Source: an uncultured Ilyobacter sp.
GTDB taxonomy: Bacteria > Fusobacteriota > Fusobacteriia > Fusobacteriales > Fusobacteriaceae
Reading direction: 5' to 3'
DNA: 64,000 nucleotides
NCBI RefSeq assembly: GCF_963668515.1
Contig: NZ_OY764866.1
Span: 496,001-560,000 of the forward strand
A program made the translations under genes and the position numbers. The notes below the pieces were generated by a model. That model had not been told where the DNA came from. It saw only the letters and a list, made by a program, of their open reading frames with translations, and did no database searches. Numbering within the stretch: the stretch's first letter is position 1; each line of letters starts with the position of its first letter. This document shows, piece by piece, positions 19,185 to 28,154 of the stretch.

Positions 19185-22100
19185 TTATTCAGTAATTTTT
19201 ATTTTTTTATCCACTTTATTTTTATCTTTTATATCTTCAAATAATGTGTATACAACAGGCACAATAAAAAGAAGGAGAAATGTAGAAGTACAGAGCCCTC
19301 CTATGACTGCAATAGCAAGGGAAGAATATTTTTCAGCTCCCACTGCAAGTTCCAAAGCCAATGGCAGCATCCCTGCTACTGTTGAAACGGTAGTCATTAT
19401 TATAGCCCTGTAACGGAGGTGAGCAGCCTCTAAAATTGATTCTATTGCGCTCTTTCCCTTTTGTCTCTCTTCTATGGCAAAATCCAAGAGATGAATAGAG
19501 TCGTTGACTACAATTCCAGTAAGAAGAATTATCCCCAGCATGGTCGGCATGGACAGATACTTTCCCCCTATAAGCAGTCCAGTTACAACCCCTATAATTT
19601 CCAGAGGTATGGCAAGCATTATAGTGAAGGGATGTAAAAAAGATCTGAACTGAGAAACCAAAATTAGATAAACAAAGATTATAGCCAATGCCAAACCTGT
19701 CAGTAGTCTTCCCAAGGATTCCTTCATATCATCTTTTTCTCCAGATAGAACCACTGAATATCCTTGAGGAGCCTCATATTTTTCTAAAATTTTACCAATA
19801 TCTTTGGTCACCTTGTTAAAAGCCCTACCTCTAGTATAACCCAGAATTTCCAGAACATTTGTCATATTTTCCCTTGTAACAAGACTTTGACCCTTTGTCA
19901 TCTTCACCACTGCAAATTCACGAAGTGGAAATCTATTCCCCTGATTATTGACTATCTGTATATCTTCGATATCTTCAAAAGTGATTCTGGTGTCTTGTTT
20001 ATATCTTAAATTTATGGCCACATCTTTTTTATTGGAAACCTTCATATCTTTTGATAATTCTGTCCCCTCCACTGCTTCTGCCACCTGTCTGGCAACATCT
20101 TGAGTAGAAAGACCGAAACTGGCGATTTTTATCCTGTCCATTTCTAGGTGTAGTTCGGGATTTTCAATTGTCCAAGATGTGGTTATGTTCTCAGCACCTG
20201 GTACAAGTTTTAATTCTGGTATTAGCTCCTTTGCCATATATTCCAGAACTTCGGGATTTTCTCCTGAAAGCTTTACCACCAGGGGAGCCTTTGTTGTAGA
20301 TATAGCTGTAGAACCAAGCTCTCGTACCACAAAGGATCTCAACCCGGGAATTTTCTTTATATTTTCCCTTATCTCCTCCTCTATATCCCATATAGATCTT
20401 TCCCTTTTATTTCTGTCACTAAGAATCACGGAAATATACGACTGTTGGACACCATTTGCCCCTGTGATACTTGTGGTGTTGCTTTCGGTATCAGTTCCTA
20501 TCTGACTAGAATACATCTCTATCTCACTGATATCATCAAGACTTTCCTCCACCTGTTTCGTTATCCATGAGGTTTTTTCTAAAGAAGAGCCTGGTTCTGC
20601 TTCCATGGAAATATATATCTGCCCGCTATCCATCACAGGTACCATCTCCATCCCTATAAGAGGTATCATATTTAAGGATATGATAAGTAAACCTATCCCA
20701 AAAGCAATGACGACGGGCCTGTATTTGAGAGCTATTTTGAGATACTTAAGGTATCTACCTTTGGAATTATCTAAAAATTTAATAAATGTTTTCCCCACCC
20801 AGTTCATGACCTTTAATATTTTAAACTCTTTTTTTCTGACATCTGATTTTAAAACCAAAGACATCACAATAGGTATAACAGTTAGAGATACTATAAGAGA
20901 ACCGGTCCATGCAAAAAAAAGTGTCATGGATATTGGCCTGAACAACTTCTCAATAAAGCCCCCTGCAAACATAACTGGGACAACCACTACCATAGATGTA
21001 AGAGATCCGCTTAAATTTGACACTCCCACCTCATTAGTCCCTTCCAGAGCAGCCTTCAAAGGCTGTTTCCCCAGCTCCTCATAATGTCTGGTAATATTTT
21101 CTATCACCAAAATAGAATCATCCACCAGCATTCCTATGGACAGAAGCAGGGCAGTCATAGTGGTAGAATTCAGGGTAAGTCCTGACAACTTCATAAGAGC
21201 CAGGGTGAAAACAAAGGTAACAGGTATTGATATACATACAGCCAGAGTATTTCGCCATTTATTTAAAAAGAGAAAGATAACGAAAATAGTCAAAATTATC
21301 CCCTGAAATATACTTCCAGCCAGGTTGTTTACAACAAGTTCTATAAGTGTTGACTGGTCATCTACAATAACAAAATCAACCTCAGGATATTCTTTTCTGA
21401 GAAAATTAAGTGTGGCTTTTGATTTTTTTATTACTTCGATGGTATTGGAATCACGCTGTTTTATTATATTGATAGCCACACCCTCTGTTTTCCCCATGGT
21501 ATAAAAAGATCCCCTCTGATCCTCATAATGATCTCTTATTTCGGCTACTTCATCCAAATACACAAGTCCTTCTGAGGATTCTCCTATAACTATTTTTTTC
21601 ATGGGTTTCAGAGAATCATATTGAGCTGGAGTTCTTATAAGTAGTTCTGTGTTTGATCTTGTGGTCCTCCCTCCTGGAATGACTATATTTTCACTGTTGA
21701 CTTTGGAAACAACCTCAGAAAGAGGTATATTAAAGGCAGCAAGTTTATCCTTATCTATACTTATTTCGATTTCACGTTTCTTCCCTCCGAAAACATCCAC
21801 AGAAGCCACACCCTTTACCAGTTGGAGTCTGTCACTTATCTCATTATCTGCAAGTGTCCTCATCTCTTCCAAAGGAAAGGGACCGTTTACTGCAATTGTC
21901 AGTATAGGGGTATCTTCTGAACTTATTTTTTTGATTTGAGGTTCATCTATATCTGAAGGGAGCTGGTCCCTCACCAGATTAACGACATTTTGTACCTCCA
22001 CAGCGGCCACATCCAGGTCTTTATCATAGTCAAATTCCGCAGTTACTACTGATCTCCCTTCCATAGCTTTTGAGGTAATCTTCTTAACCCCCTCTACAAT

Positions 22101-22316
22101 TCCCAGTTTCTCTTCAATAGGCTCATTTATAAGTGTCCCTATATCTGAGGAAGATACCCCACTATAGGTTGTAAATACACTTACCACCACGGGATCCACA
22201 TCTGGATTCAGCTCCGTTTTCATCGTAAAAAAAGAACTTACCCCCAAAAGGACAATGGCTATGGTAATGGCAAGGGTTGTATAGAGGTGTTTTATTGAAA
22301 GATCAGTTAAGGTCAT
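19185..22316 (-). CDS. RND-family efflux pump inner-membrane permease (HAE1/AcrB type)
   Basis: 1043 aa from ATG 22316 (MTLTDLSIKHLYTT), which follows GGAGGGAAGGAAA; a start 21 bp upstream is weaker. It has the AcrB layout: TM1, a first periplasmic loop (PVVVSVFTTYSGVSSSDIGTLI), the TM2-TM6 block with SIGMLVDDSILVIENITRHYEE (the conserved Asp pair in TM4 that relays protons), a second large loop, and TM8-12 with GIVVNDSIHLLDFA and ending in a final TM. It exports amphipathic compounds using the proton (or Na+) gradient. It overlaps the adaptor gene by 14 bp. Confidence 0.95.
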   Translation of the reverse strand: MTLTDLSIKHLYTTLAITIAIVLLGVSSFFTMKTELNPDVDPVVVSVFTTYSGVSSSDIGTLINEPIEEKLGIVEGVKKITSKAMEGRSVVTAEFDYDKDLDVAAVEVQNVVNLVRDQLPSDIDEPQIKKISSEDTPILTIAVNGPFPLEEMRTLADNEISDRLQLVKGVASVDVFGGKKREIEISIDKDKLAAFNIPLSEVVSKVNSENIVIPGGRTTRSNTELLIRTPAQYDSLKPMKKIVIGESSEGLVYLDEVAEIRDHYEDQRGSFYTMGKTEGVAINIIKQRDSNTIEVIKKSKATLNFLRKEYPEVDFVIVDDQSTLIELVVNNLAGSIFQGIILTIFVIFLFLNKWRNTLAVCISIPVTFVFTLALMKLSGLTLNSTTMTALLLSIGMLVDDSILVIENITRHYEELGKQPLKAALEGTNEVGVSNLSGSLTSMVVVVPVMFAGGFIEKLFRPISMTLFFAWTGSLIVSLTVIPIVMSLVLKSDVRKKEFKILKVMNWVGKTFIKFLDNSKGRYLKYLKIALKYRPVVIAFGIGLLIISLNMIPLIGMEMVPVMDSGQIYISMEAEPGSSLEKTSWITKQVEESLDDISEIEMYSSQIGTDTESNTTSITGANGVQQSYISVILSDRNKRERSIWDIEEEIRENIKKIPGLRSFVVRELGSTAISTTKAPLVVKLSGENPEVLEYMAKELIPELKLVPGAENITTSWTIENPELHLEMDRIKIASFGLSTQDVARQVAEAVEGTELSKDMKVSNKKDVAINLRYKQDTRITFEDIEDIQIVNNQGNRFPLREFAVVKMTKGQSLVTRENMTNVLEILGYTRGRAFNKVTKDIGKILEKYEAPQGYSVVLSGEKDDMKESLGRLLTGLALAIIFVYLILVSQFRSFLHPFTIMLAIPLEIIGVVTGLLIGGKYLSMPTMLGIILLTGIVVNDSIHLLDFAIEERQKGKSAIESILEAAHLRYRAIIMTTVSTVAGMLPLALELAVGAEKYSSLAIAVIGGLCTSTFLLLFIVPVVYTLFEDIKDKNKVDKKIKITE

Positions 22317-23691
22317 TTTCCTTCCCTCCTTCCCCATTCTGCCAGATCAGGACCTTGCTGCCGTCTCTAAGATGACTCAGATTACCAGAAGCTACAAGAT
22401 CACCTTTATTTATCCCGGAACTGATTTCAACCATGGCATTAGATTCTACCCCTGTTGTAACAATTGTTTTTAAAGCTTTTTCATCTTTAATAACATAGAT
22501 ATATTTTTTTTCATTATCAATATTAATAAATTCTTTGGGAACTGTTAAAACATTGTCAGCTTTATCAACTATCAGCCTTATTCTGGCAAACATATCCTCT
22601 TTGAAAAAGTGTTCCCTATTATCTAGCTCCACCTCTACAAGGGTAAGCCCTGAATTACCGCTTACAGATGGCATTATTTTACTTATTTCCCCTCTATACA
22701 CCTCCCCCGGAATAGAATCTATGGAAATCTCTGTTTCCATCTCTTCTTTAATGAGTGGTAGATCTCTATTTCCCACACCGAAGGTTATCTTTACACTGTC
22801 ATCTATTCCAAATTTAAATAGTCTCTCTCCTGAAGACACCATTTCTCCTGTCTCGGAAAAAAGATCCAGCACGACTCCGTCTTCCTCTGCCTTTATCCTG
22901 GTATATTCCCACTGATTTTTTGCATCTTCCAACTTATTTGAAGCAATTTCAAGATCTGCCCTTGCCTGATCCAGGTTTTTTTCAGCCATTCTGTTTTGTA
23001 TTTTTATCTGATCCATTTCAAGTTTATATTTTTCAAGATCTATATTTACCCCTTCTTCCTGAGCTTTGATCTGTTCCAACTTGTATTTTGACTCTTTATA
23101 AAAATTTTCACTGTACTCGAAAGAGGATCTCGAAAGTGCTTCTTTTTCATATAGGGTCTTGTCCCTCAGGTAGTTTGATTTTTGTGTCTCAAAATTTGAT
23201 TTTGCCTCAAGATATTTGTAGTGAATTTCCTTTTTATCAAGAGTTAAATTATCCAGAGTCAGAGATGATATTCTAATTTCTTTTATACTGTCTTCAAGAT
23301 TAAGTTTTGCCTGTTCTACCTTTATTTTTGCATTTTCTTTTTCATTTTGTGATACGTTCAATTTTATTTTTAAATCTTTATCATCAAGAGATGCAAGTAA
23401 TTCACCTTTTTTTACCCTGTCTCCTTCGTCTACATATATCTTGTTTATTAATCCCCCTACTCTGGGAGAAATCATAACCTCTTTATCAAGTTTTACATGT
23501 CCTGTATAATTTAGACTCTTTATCAAAGTTTTTTCCCCCACCTTAAAGACCTCTACAGGAACTCTTTGATCTGATTTTTCACTAGAAATTTTAGGAGGAG
23601 TATTTTCTATTTTTCTTATTATAGTTGTACTGAGCATTGTAATCATCATTATTGGTAATATAAGAAATAATTTTTGTCTGTCTTTTTTCAT
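22303..23691 (-). CDS. RND efflux periplasmic adaptor (membrane fusion protein)
   Basis: 462 aa. One N-terminal membrane anchor (FLILPIMMITMLSTTII, about 9-25) is followed by a lipoyl half-motif (VKLDKEVMISPRVGGLINKIYVDEGDRVKKGELLA, 62-96), a long coiled coil of roughly 130 residues, the second lipoyl half (YTRIKAEEDGVVLDLFSETGEMVSSGE), and beta-barrel and membrane-proximal domains to the end. It bridges the RND pump to the TolC-like channel. It starts 4 bp inside the end of the TolC gene, and its stop overlaps the permease start, so the three genes form one coupled operon. Confidence 0.95.
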   Translation of the reverse strand: MKKDRQKLFLILPIMMITMLSTTIIRKIENTPPKISSEKSDQRVPVEVFKVGEKTLIKSLNYTGHVKLDKEVMISPRVGGLINKIYVDEGDRVKKGELLASLDDKDLKIKLNVSQNEKENAKIKVEQAKLNLEDSIKEIRISSLTLDNLTLDKKEIHYKYLEAKSNFETQKSNYLRDKTLYEKEALSRSSFEYSENFYKESKYKLEQIKAQEEGVNIDLEKYKLEMDQIKIQNRMAEKNLDQARADLEIASNKLEDAKNQWEYTRIKAEEDGVVLDLFSETGEMVSSGERLFKFGIDDSVKITFGVGNRDLPLIKEEMETEISIDSIPGEVYRGEISKIMPSVSGNSGLTLVEVELDNREHFFKEDMFARIRLIVDKADNVLTVPKEFINIDNEKKYIYVIKDEKALKTIVTTGVESNAMVEISSGINKGDLVASGNLSHLRDGSKVLIWQNGEGGKENDLN

Positions 23692-25025
23692 ATTGAATCT
23701 CCTTTTAAAATATATTCTATATCCCCAGAAGCTTTTCTCATTTCAAGTTCTGCCATTTTATATTGATAAACAGCTTCATAATAATCTGTCTTTACATCAA
23801 GAAGAAGATTCTGGGCATCTATAATGTCAATAATTCTGTTTTTTTCAGCTTCATATTTTATTTTTTCTATTCTCAGGTTTTCTTCGGCATAACTTATACT
23901 TTTTTTAGCCCTTTTTAAATTTACCAAAGCAGTTTTCATATCAAAATAAGCTTCACAAACTTCTAAATTTATACGAGACTTAAGTTCTTTGATTTTTTCA
24001 TTTAACATATCTTCCTCTATACGTGCCTGCTTCACTTTTGATAGAGCTGTTCCTCCTTGAAAGAAATAATATTTAAATTGAACTCCAGCATTCCAGTCAT
24101 TAAAGGTTTCCAGATCGCTGTCCCCTTCCACGGTATAGTTCGCTATTAGATTTACTTCAGGTTTCATTTTGCCTTTATATACTTCAGTCATATATTTCAT
24201 CTGAGATTTTTCTTTCTCCAGACTTAGATAATCTTTACGATTAATGAGGGCTTTAGCTGAAATATCTTCAAGCTTATAATCCTTAAAATCACCTTCATCT
24301 ACTTCTCTTACAGTTACAGCACTTTCAGGTGGTATACCTGTCAAATGAAAGAGAAACAGATAACTACTTTTTAAGTCACTTTTAAGAGATTCTATCTCCT
24401 GTTCTGTTGTGAGTATCTCCACATCTACCTTTAAACCGTCTATTTTTATGGCCTTTCCCACATGAATATATTCATTTACTATTCTTTTTTCTTCAATTAG
24501 TTCATTTAAATGTTCATTATTTGTTTTGATTAATTTCTCAGTTTCAAGTATTTGATAATATCTCTGAGCCACATCATATATAAGTTTATCCTTTTCCCAG
24601 CTAAAGTCCAGTTTACCAGATTCCAGTGCTGCAGAGGCTGCCTTTTGATTCATTATGAGGCTTCCCCCTTTATAAAGAGGAATCTCTAAAGAGACAACTC
24701 CAGAATACTCTTCATCGTCCTTTACATAATCCCCACTTACGCTGTTCCCGACGGCAGTAACTTCATCATAATTTTTATATGACATATCAAAACTTATTTT
24801 TCCAAATCTTTCACCCCGGGCTATATCCACATCTTTCTCCCTCACCTCGACACCATGTTTTTGGGACTTGAGATTATGATTATTTTTCAGAGCCTCTTTT
24901 ATAAATTCATTTAAATTCATATCATATCCTGCCGTTTTATCTTGGGCAAAAACAGGAGATACCGTTAAGATAAATAATATACTCCCAAAAGTATATAGCA
25001 ATATGGATTTGATAGGACTTTTCAT
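23688..25025 (-). CDS. TolC-like outer-membrane efflux channel
   Basis: 445 aa with a signal peptide (MKSPIKSILLYTFGSILFIL, cleavage likely after VFAQ). The two OEP repeats, each with long amphipathic helices, are visible: DMNLNEFIKEALKNNHNLKSQKHG (35-58) opens the first, and LINRKDYLSLEKEKSQMKYM (about 255-275) opens the second. GKMKPEVNLIANY and the YYFFQGG loop are typical of the family. It forms the outer-membrane exit duct for the pump encoded downstream. It is preceded, with a 3-bp overlap, by a 40-codon ORF. Confidence 0.93.
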   Translation of the reverse strand: MKSPIKSILLYTFGSILFILTVSPVFAQDKTAGYDMNLNEFIKEALKNNHNLKSQKHGVEVREKDVDIARGERFGKISFDMSYKNYDEVTAVGNSVSGDYVKDDEEYSGVVSLEIPLYKGGSLIMNQKAASAALESGKLDFSWEKDKLIYDVAQRYYQILETEKLIKTNNEHLNELIEEKRIVNEYIHVGKAIKIDGLKVDVEILTTEQEIESLKSDLKSSYLFLFHLTGIPPESAVTVREVDEGDFKDYKLEDISAKALINRKDYLSLEKEKSQMKYMTEVYKGKMKPEVNLIANYTVEGDSDLETFNDWNAGVQFKYYFFQGGTALSKVKQARIEEDMLNEKIKELKSRINLEVCEAYFDMKTALVNLKRAKKSISYAEENLRIEKIKYEAEKNRIIDIIDAQNLLLDVKTDYYEAVYQYKMAELEMRKASGDIEYILKGDSI

Positions 25026-25144
25026 AACATTACCTCCTTCTGAAGGACCATGTTTACAAGCTGAGTAGAAATTCTACAGGTATTTTTTAATACTTTTTCT
25101 GTCCCTGAAAAATCTTTTAATTTTCCTAAATTAATTGTATTCAT
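25022..25144 (-). CDS. Small ORF (40 aa) coupled to the efflux operon
   Basis: Not recognised. ATG 25144 follows AAAGGAGTCGAT, a strong ribosome site. The ORF encodes MNTINLGKLKDFSGTEKVLK and 20 more residues, and its stop TGA overlaps the tolC-like ATG (ATGA). An AAGGAGGTAATGTT site for the tolC-like gene sits inside its 3' end. It is either a genuine small protein, a translational leader for the pump operon, or the remnant of a larger regulator. The good ribosome site and stop-start overlap argue that it is translated. Confidence 0.5.
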   Translation of the reverse strand: MNTINLGKLKDFSGTEKVLKNTCRISTQLVNMVLQKEVML

Positions 25145-25350
25145 ATCGACTCCTTTATTTAAGCGTGTTTTTTCATTAAAAGACAAACATTGAATTGATC
25201 TCTAATAACTAAATTTTATTTTATCACGAAAAACAATTAAATAAGCGTGACTTTAGTTACATACTTATTAGAATATTTATAGTAATATCTTAGGTGTGTA
25301 CTATAAAAAGATTGTTGAATTTATTTATAAAAGTAAAAAGTGAGGTAAAA
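25145..25350. promoter_or_regulatory. Divergent promoter region, RND operon and nitroreductase
   Basis: About 200 bp of AT-rich DNA. The motif TTTAAGCGTG occurs at about 25157-25166 and AATAAGCGTGACTTTAG at about 25237-25253. A similar CAAGCGTGAAGTCAC lies at about 17979, upstream of the small Cys-rich gene. They may be a shared operator; there is no independent support. Confidence 0.3.
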
Positions 25351-25914
25351 ATGGAGACAATATTAGATTTAATAAAAAATAGAAGGACAACTAGAGCATA
25401 TAAGAAAATGATGATCTCAGAAGAAGAGTTAGGAAAAATTATTGAAGCTGGAATGTGGGCCCCAAGCGGACATAATAGACAGCCCTGGCATTTTACGATT
25501 ATAGAAAATAAAGAAATAATGAAAAAAATAAATTTAGATACCAAAGAAGCTTGCAAAAATTCTGATGATCCTTTATATCATGGGTGGGCAAATAATAGAG
25601 AATATGATGCATTTTACAATGCACCACTGTTGATAATCCTTTCATACAGGAAAGATGCTTTTTCCCCTATAGACGATCTTGGGGCGGCAAGTCAAAACAT
25701 GGGATTGGCAGCTGAATGTTTAGGTATAGGAAGCTGCTGGATTGGATTTATCAATAAATTATTTGAAAATAATTTTAAAAAACAGGATGAATATAGAAGT
25801 CTTTTAAATATTCCTGATGCTTATACCCTACATCATGGTATGGTCTTTGGATATCCAAAAAAAGACAAATTGAGTCCCCAACCAAGGAGGGGAACTTTTA
25901 ATAGAATAAAATAG
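25351..25914 (+). CDS. Nitroreductase-family FMN-dependent oxidoreductase
   Basis: 187 aa from ATG 25351 (METILDLIKNRRTTRAYKK), which follows GTGAGGTAAAA; an in-frame GTG at 25294 has no good site. The nitroreductase fold is complete: RRTTRAYK for FMN phosphate binding, WAPSGHNRQPWHFTII (about 35-50), DLGAASQNMGLAAECLGIGSCWIGF (about 109-133, the dimer/FMN segment) and GMVFGYPKKD near the end. It reduces nitro, quinone or enone substrates with NAD(P)H; the physiological substrate is unknown. It is followed 88 bp later by a cupin gene on the same strand. Confidence 0.9.
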   Translation: METILDLIKNRRTTRAYKKMMISEEELGKIIEAGMWAPSGHNRQPWHFTIIENKEIMKKINLDTKEACKNSDDPLYHGWANNREYDAFYNAPLLIILSYRKDAFSPIDDLGAASQNMGLAAECLGIGSCWIGFINKLFENNFKKQDEYRSLLNIPDAYTLHHGMVFGYPKKDKLSPQPRRGTFNRIK

Positions 25915-26001
25915 TTTATGAGAATAGCTGTCATTCAATAATTCTTTAGATTATAATTTCAGTAAAAAAACAATATTAAAATAAAAAAGGAGGAAAAAAC
26001 G

Positions 26002-26334
26002 ATGATAGAAAAAGTATTTAAGATGTCGATGGAGGATAAAACTGTAGTAGAAAAATTGATTTTAGAGGATGATATACACTACATAAATATGGTATTTACT
26101 AAAGGCAAGGGGTTACCTCTACACTATTCAAATGCAGTTGTGCACATGACCGTAGTCAGGGGAAAACTATCCATCACTTTAGGGGATCAAGCTACAAAAG
26201 TATATGAAGCTGGAACACTTTTAAAAATACCTTTTGATGTGAAGATGAATGTTAGAAATGAGCATGATGAGATTTTAGGACTTATAGTAATAAAAGCTCC
26301 AGGCCCAAAAGTCCCAGTAAAATATGTAAGATAA
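26002..26334 (+). CDS. Cupin-domain protein
   Basis: 110 aa, a single cupin barrel. ATG 26002 follows AAAAGGAGGAAAAAACG. Motif 1 is partial (GLPLHYSNAVVHMTVVRGKLSITLGD), with H57 and H64 as possible metal ligands; motif 2 (AGTLLKIPFDVKMNVRNEHDE) has H94 in place. Small cupins of this kind bind a metal or small ligand, often as stress-related accessory proteins. It probably shares a transcript with the nitroreductase and is followed by an intrinsic terminator. Confidence 0.8.
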   Translation: MIEKVFKMSMEDKTVVEKLILEDDIHYINMVFTKGKGLPLHYSNAVVHMTVVRGKLSITLGDQATKVYEAGTLLKIPFDVKMNVRNEHDEILGLIVIKAPGPKVPVKYVR

Positions 26335-26352
26335 AAATTCTCGAAACATCAT

Positions 26353-26415
26353 TACCCCTTTACACCAAGATAGAACCATATTTGGTATTAACCTGGTCTA
26401 AAGGGGTATTTTTTT
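26353..26415 (+). terminator. Intrinsic terminator after the cupin gene
   Basis: TACCCCTTTA at 26353 pairs with TAAAGGGGTA at 26399-26408 and is followed by seven T's. The loop is long (about 36 nt). Confidence 0.75.
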
Positions 26416-26584
26416 ATAAAAAAACATAAGAAAATCCTATATACCCACACGATTTTGAAGTTGCCTAAACCACCATAACTTCTCTAGAACTCTCTAATAA
26501 AGGCATAGAACCAAAGTGTAACTTTCAACCAACACGGTCTAGTGAAAACCGGATCATTCTTAGCGTTTTATTTAAATTAGTTAC

Positions 26585-26612
26585 ATAACAAATAGTATAT
26601 ACTATTTGTTAT
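26585..26612. promoter_or_regulatory. 28-bp perfect palindrome, probable operator
   Basis: ATAACAAATAGTAT is followed directly by its reverse complement, ATACTATTTGTTAT. It lies 53 bp before the CPBP protease start and contains a TATACT that could be a -10 box. Length and symmetry fit a dimeric TetR/PadR-type repressor site, but no such regulator lies next to it. The rest of 26416-26665 shows nothing else. Confidence 0.7.
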
Positions 26613-26665
26613 ATAACTATTAAAAAAAATCTAAAGAATTTTAAAAATATAAAGGAGGTTAAATT

Positions 26666-27490
26666 TTGATTAAGAATTCAGAAACAGAAAGTTATCAAAT
26701 TTCTATTTGCAATTTAGTTCCGTTTTTACTCATTACTTTTATAATAGCATGGACAATTATTGGTTCATATATATTTTTGACAGATAAAATGGTCAATATA
26801 TTTGGTGAATTAACTGGTGAACATCCACTATTTTTCCTAGCGGTATACTCACCTGCAATCGCCGCCATCTTTGTTGTAGTCTACAATAGTGGGATCAAAG
26901 GTTTACGGGACTATTTTACTCGTCTTTTGATTTGGCGCAGTACTAAGTCTTGGTATATTTTTTTGATTGTTGGTATTCCCGTTATTTTTATTGCGGGTTC
27001 TGCATTAAAGGGAAATTTATTCACAGAACCTTTTCAATTTTCTTCTTTAAGTTCTATTTTAATGGCATTTTTATTAACTGCGATTAAAGGGCCCGTTGAA
27101 GAGCTGGGCTGGAGAGGTGTGATGCTTCCTCTGCTCCAACGGAAATTTACCCCTATATGCTCATCTATTATTCTTGGTATAATTTGGGGATTGTGGCATC
27201 TTCCTGCCTTTTTATTGAGCGGAACACCTCAAGGAGCCTGGTCATTTACTCCGTTTTTCTTTGGTGCTATTGCATTAAGCATAATAGTAACAGCACTATT
27301 CAACAGGTCAAAAGGAAGTATTTTACTTCCAATGTTACTCCATTTCTTTCTTAATAATCCAATTTGGCCTGATGCACAGCCTTATGATATTTACCTATTT
27401 GTTATTACTGCATTTTTGGTTATATGGTTTAACCGAAAAATTATGTTTAACAAAGAAGATGCTGTAAGGAGAGTTATTCCTCTACGGTAA
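26666..27490 (+). CDS. CPBP-family intramembrane metalloprotease (CAAX/bacteriocin-immunity type)
   Basis: 274 aa, TTG start after AAAGGAGGTTAAATT. About eight membrane segments. The three family motifs are intact: EELGWRG (E145, E146, R150), WGLWHLP (H178) and LLHFFLNN (H226), which bind zinc. Bacterial members include bacteriocin-immunity proteins and CAAX-prenyl-protease-like enzymes; the substrate here is unknown. The gene stands alone behind a perfect palindrome and is convergent with thpR. Confidence 0.9.
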   Translation: MIKNSETESYQISICNLVPFLLITFIIAWTIIGSYIFLTDKMVNIFGELTGEHPLFFLAVYSPAIAAIFVVVYNSGIKGLRDYFTRLLIWRSTKSWYIFLIVGIPVIFIAGSALKGNLFTEPFQFSSLSSILMAFLLTAIKGPVEELGWRGVMLPLLQRKFTPICSSIILGIIWGLWHLPAFLLSGTPQGAWSFTPFFFGAIALSIIVTALFNRSKGSILLPMLLHFFLNNPIWPDAQPYDIYLFVITAFLVIWFNRKIMFNKEDAVRRVIPLR

Positions 27491-27561
27491 TTATGATAAA
27501 ATTATACAAATGATTATTATAAATAAAAAATATTACTAATGAATAAAATGTCTTTACAGGC

Positions 27562-27589
27562 AAAAAGACAGGATTAAATCCTGTCTTTT
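27562..27589. terminator. Intrinsic terminator overlapping the thpR stop codon
   Basis: AAAAGACAGGAT and ATCCTGTCTTTT form a 12-bp stem around TAA. The thpR stop lies in the loop, so the last three codons of thpR form one arm. Both ends are A/T-run flanked, so it can serve the convergent CPBP gene too. Confidence 0.85.
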
Positions 27590-28152
27590 AATGGAAAAGT
27601 TTTTATCAGTTCGTACTCGGAGCCGTGAGGAGTAAGGGTGCTCTTATATAGATGAAAATTTTCTATTCTAAAGCTTTCATTCTCTGCTATTTTATTGAGC
27701 CTTATTATTTCCTCCATAATTTTTTGGCTTACTTTTCTGTCCCACTTTTTTATTCTACCCACTGTGAGGTGTCCTTTAAAGGGCTTTGAAGTGAGTTCAT
27801 TTTTCTCCAATATTTCTCTGTTGGCCTCTATGAGGAACTTGCTGACCGAGGATAATCTCTTCTCCCCCTTTGAAAGCCCCTTCCAAATAATTCTTACATT
27901 TTTTCTTTTGTCGGCGAAATAACCGAAATTTTTCATAGATACCTCTACGGGGGCAGACTTAAACTTTTCTACTTTTTCTATAATTCCCTGCAGCTCTTCC
28001 TCCTTAACTTCTCCTAAAAAAAGCAATGTCATATGAAGATTTTTTAATTTCACAAATTTACACGGGATTTTCATTTTTTCTAGCTCACAGATTTCATGCT
28101 TCAGTCTTTTCTTTATGTCTTCTGGTATGTCGACTGCAAAAAAAAGTCTCAT
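27574..28152 (-). CDS. thpR: RNA 2',3'-cyclic phosphodiesterase (LigT/ThpR family)
   Basis: 192 aa, normal length. The two HxT/S signatures of the 2H phosphoesterases are present: HMTL at 40-43 and HLTV at 128-131, which together form the active site that opens 2',3'-cyclic phosphates on RNA ends. The N terminus MRLFFAVDIPEDIKKRL is typical of ThpR. It begins 2 bp after the stop of the upstream chimeric gene, so the two are probably co-transcribed. Confidence 0.93.
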   Translation of the reverse strand: MRLFFAVDIPEDIKKRLKHEICELEKMKIPCKFVKLKNLHMTLLFLGEVKEEELQGIIEKVEKFKSAPVEVSMKNFGYFADKRKNVRIIWKGLSKGEKRLSSVSKFLIEANREILEKNELTSKPFKGHLTVGRIKKWDRKVSQKIMEEIIRLNKIAENESFRIENFHLYKSTLTPHGSEYELIKTFPLKDRI

Positions 28153-28154
28153 GT

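Noticed and set aside
20179..21084. Long plus-strand ORFs antisense to the RND permease
   Set aside because: They lie wholly inside a well-supported gene, with no ribosome sites and no recognisable domains.
26380..26400. TAGAACCATA near 26371 as a stray CRISPR repeat
   Set aside because: Only about 10 bases match, inside the loop of a terminator; no second repeat or spacer nearby.
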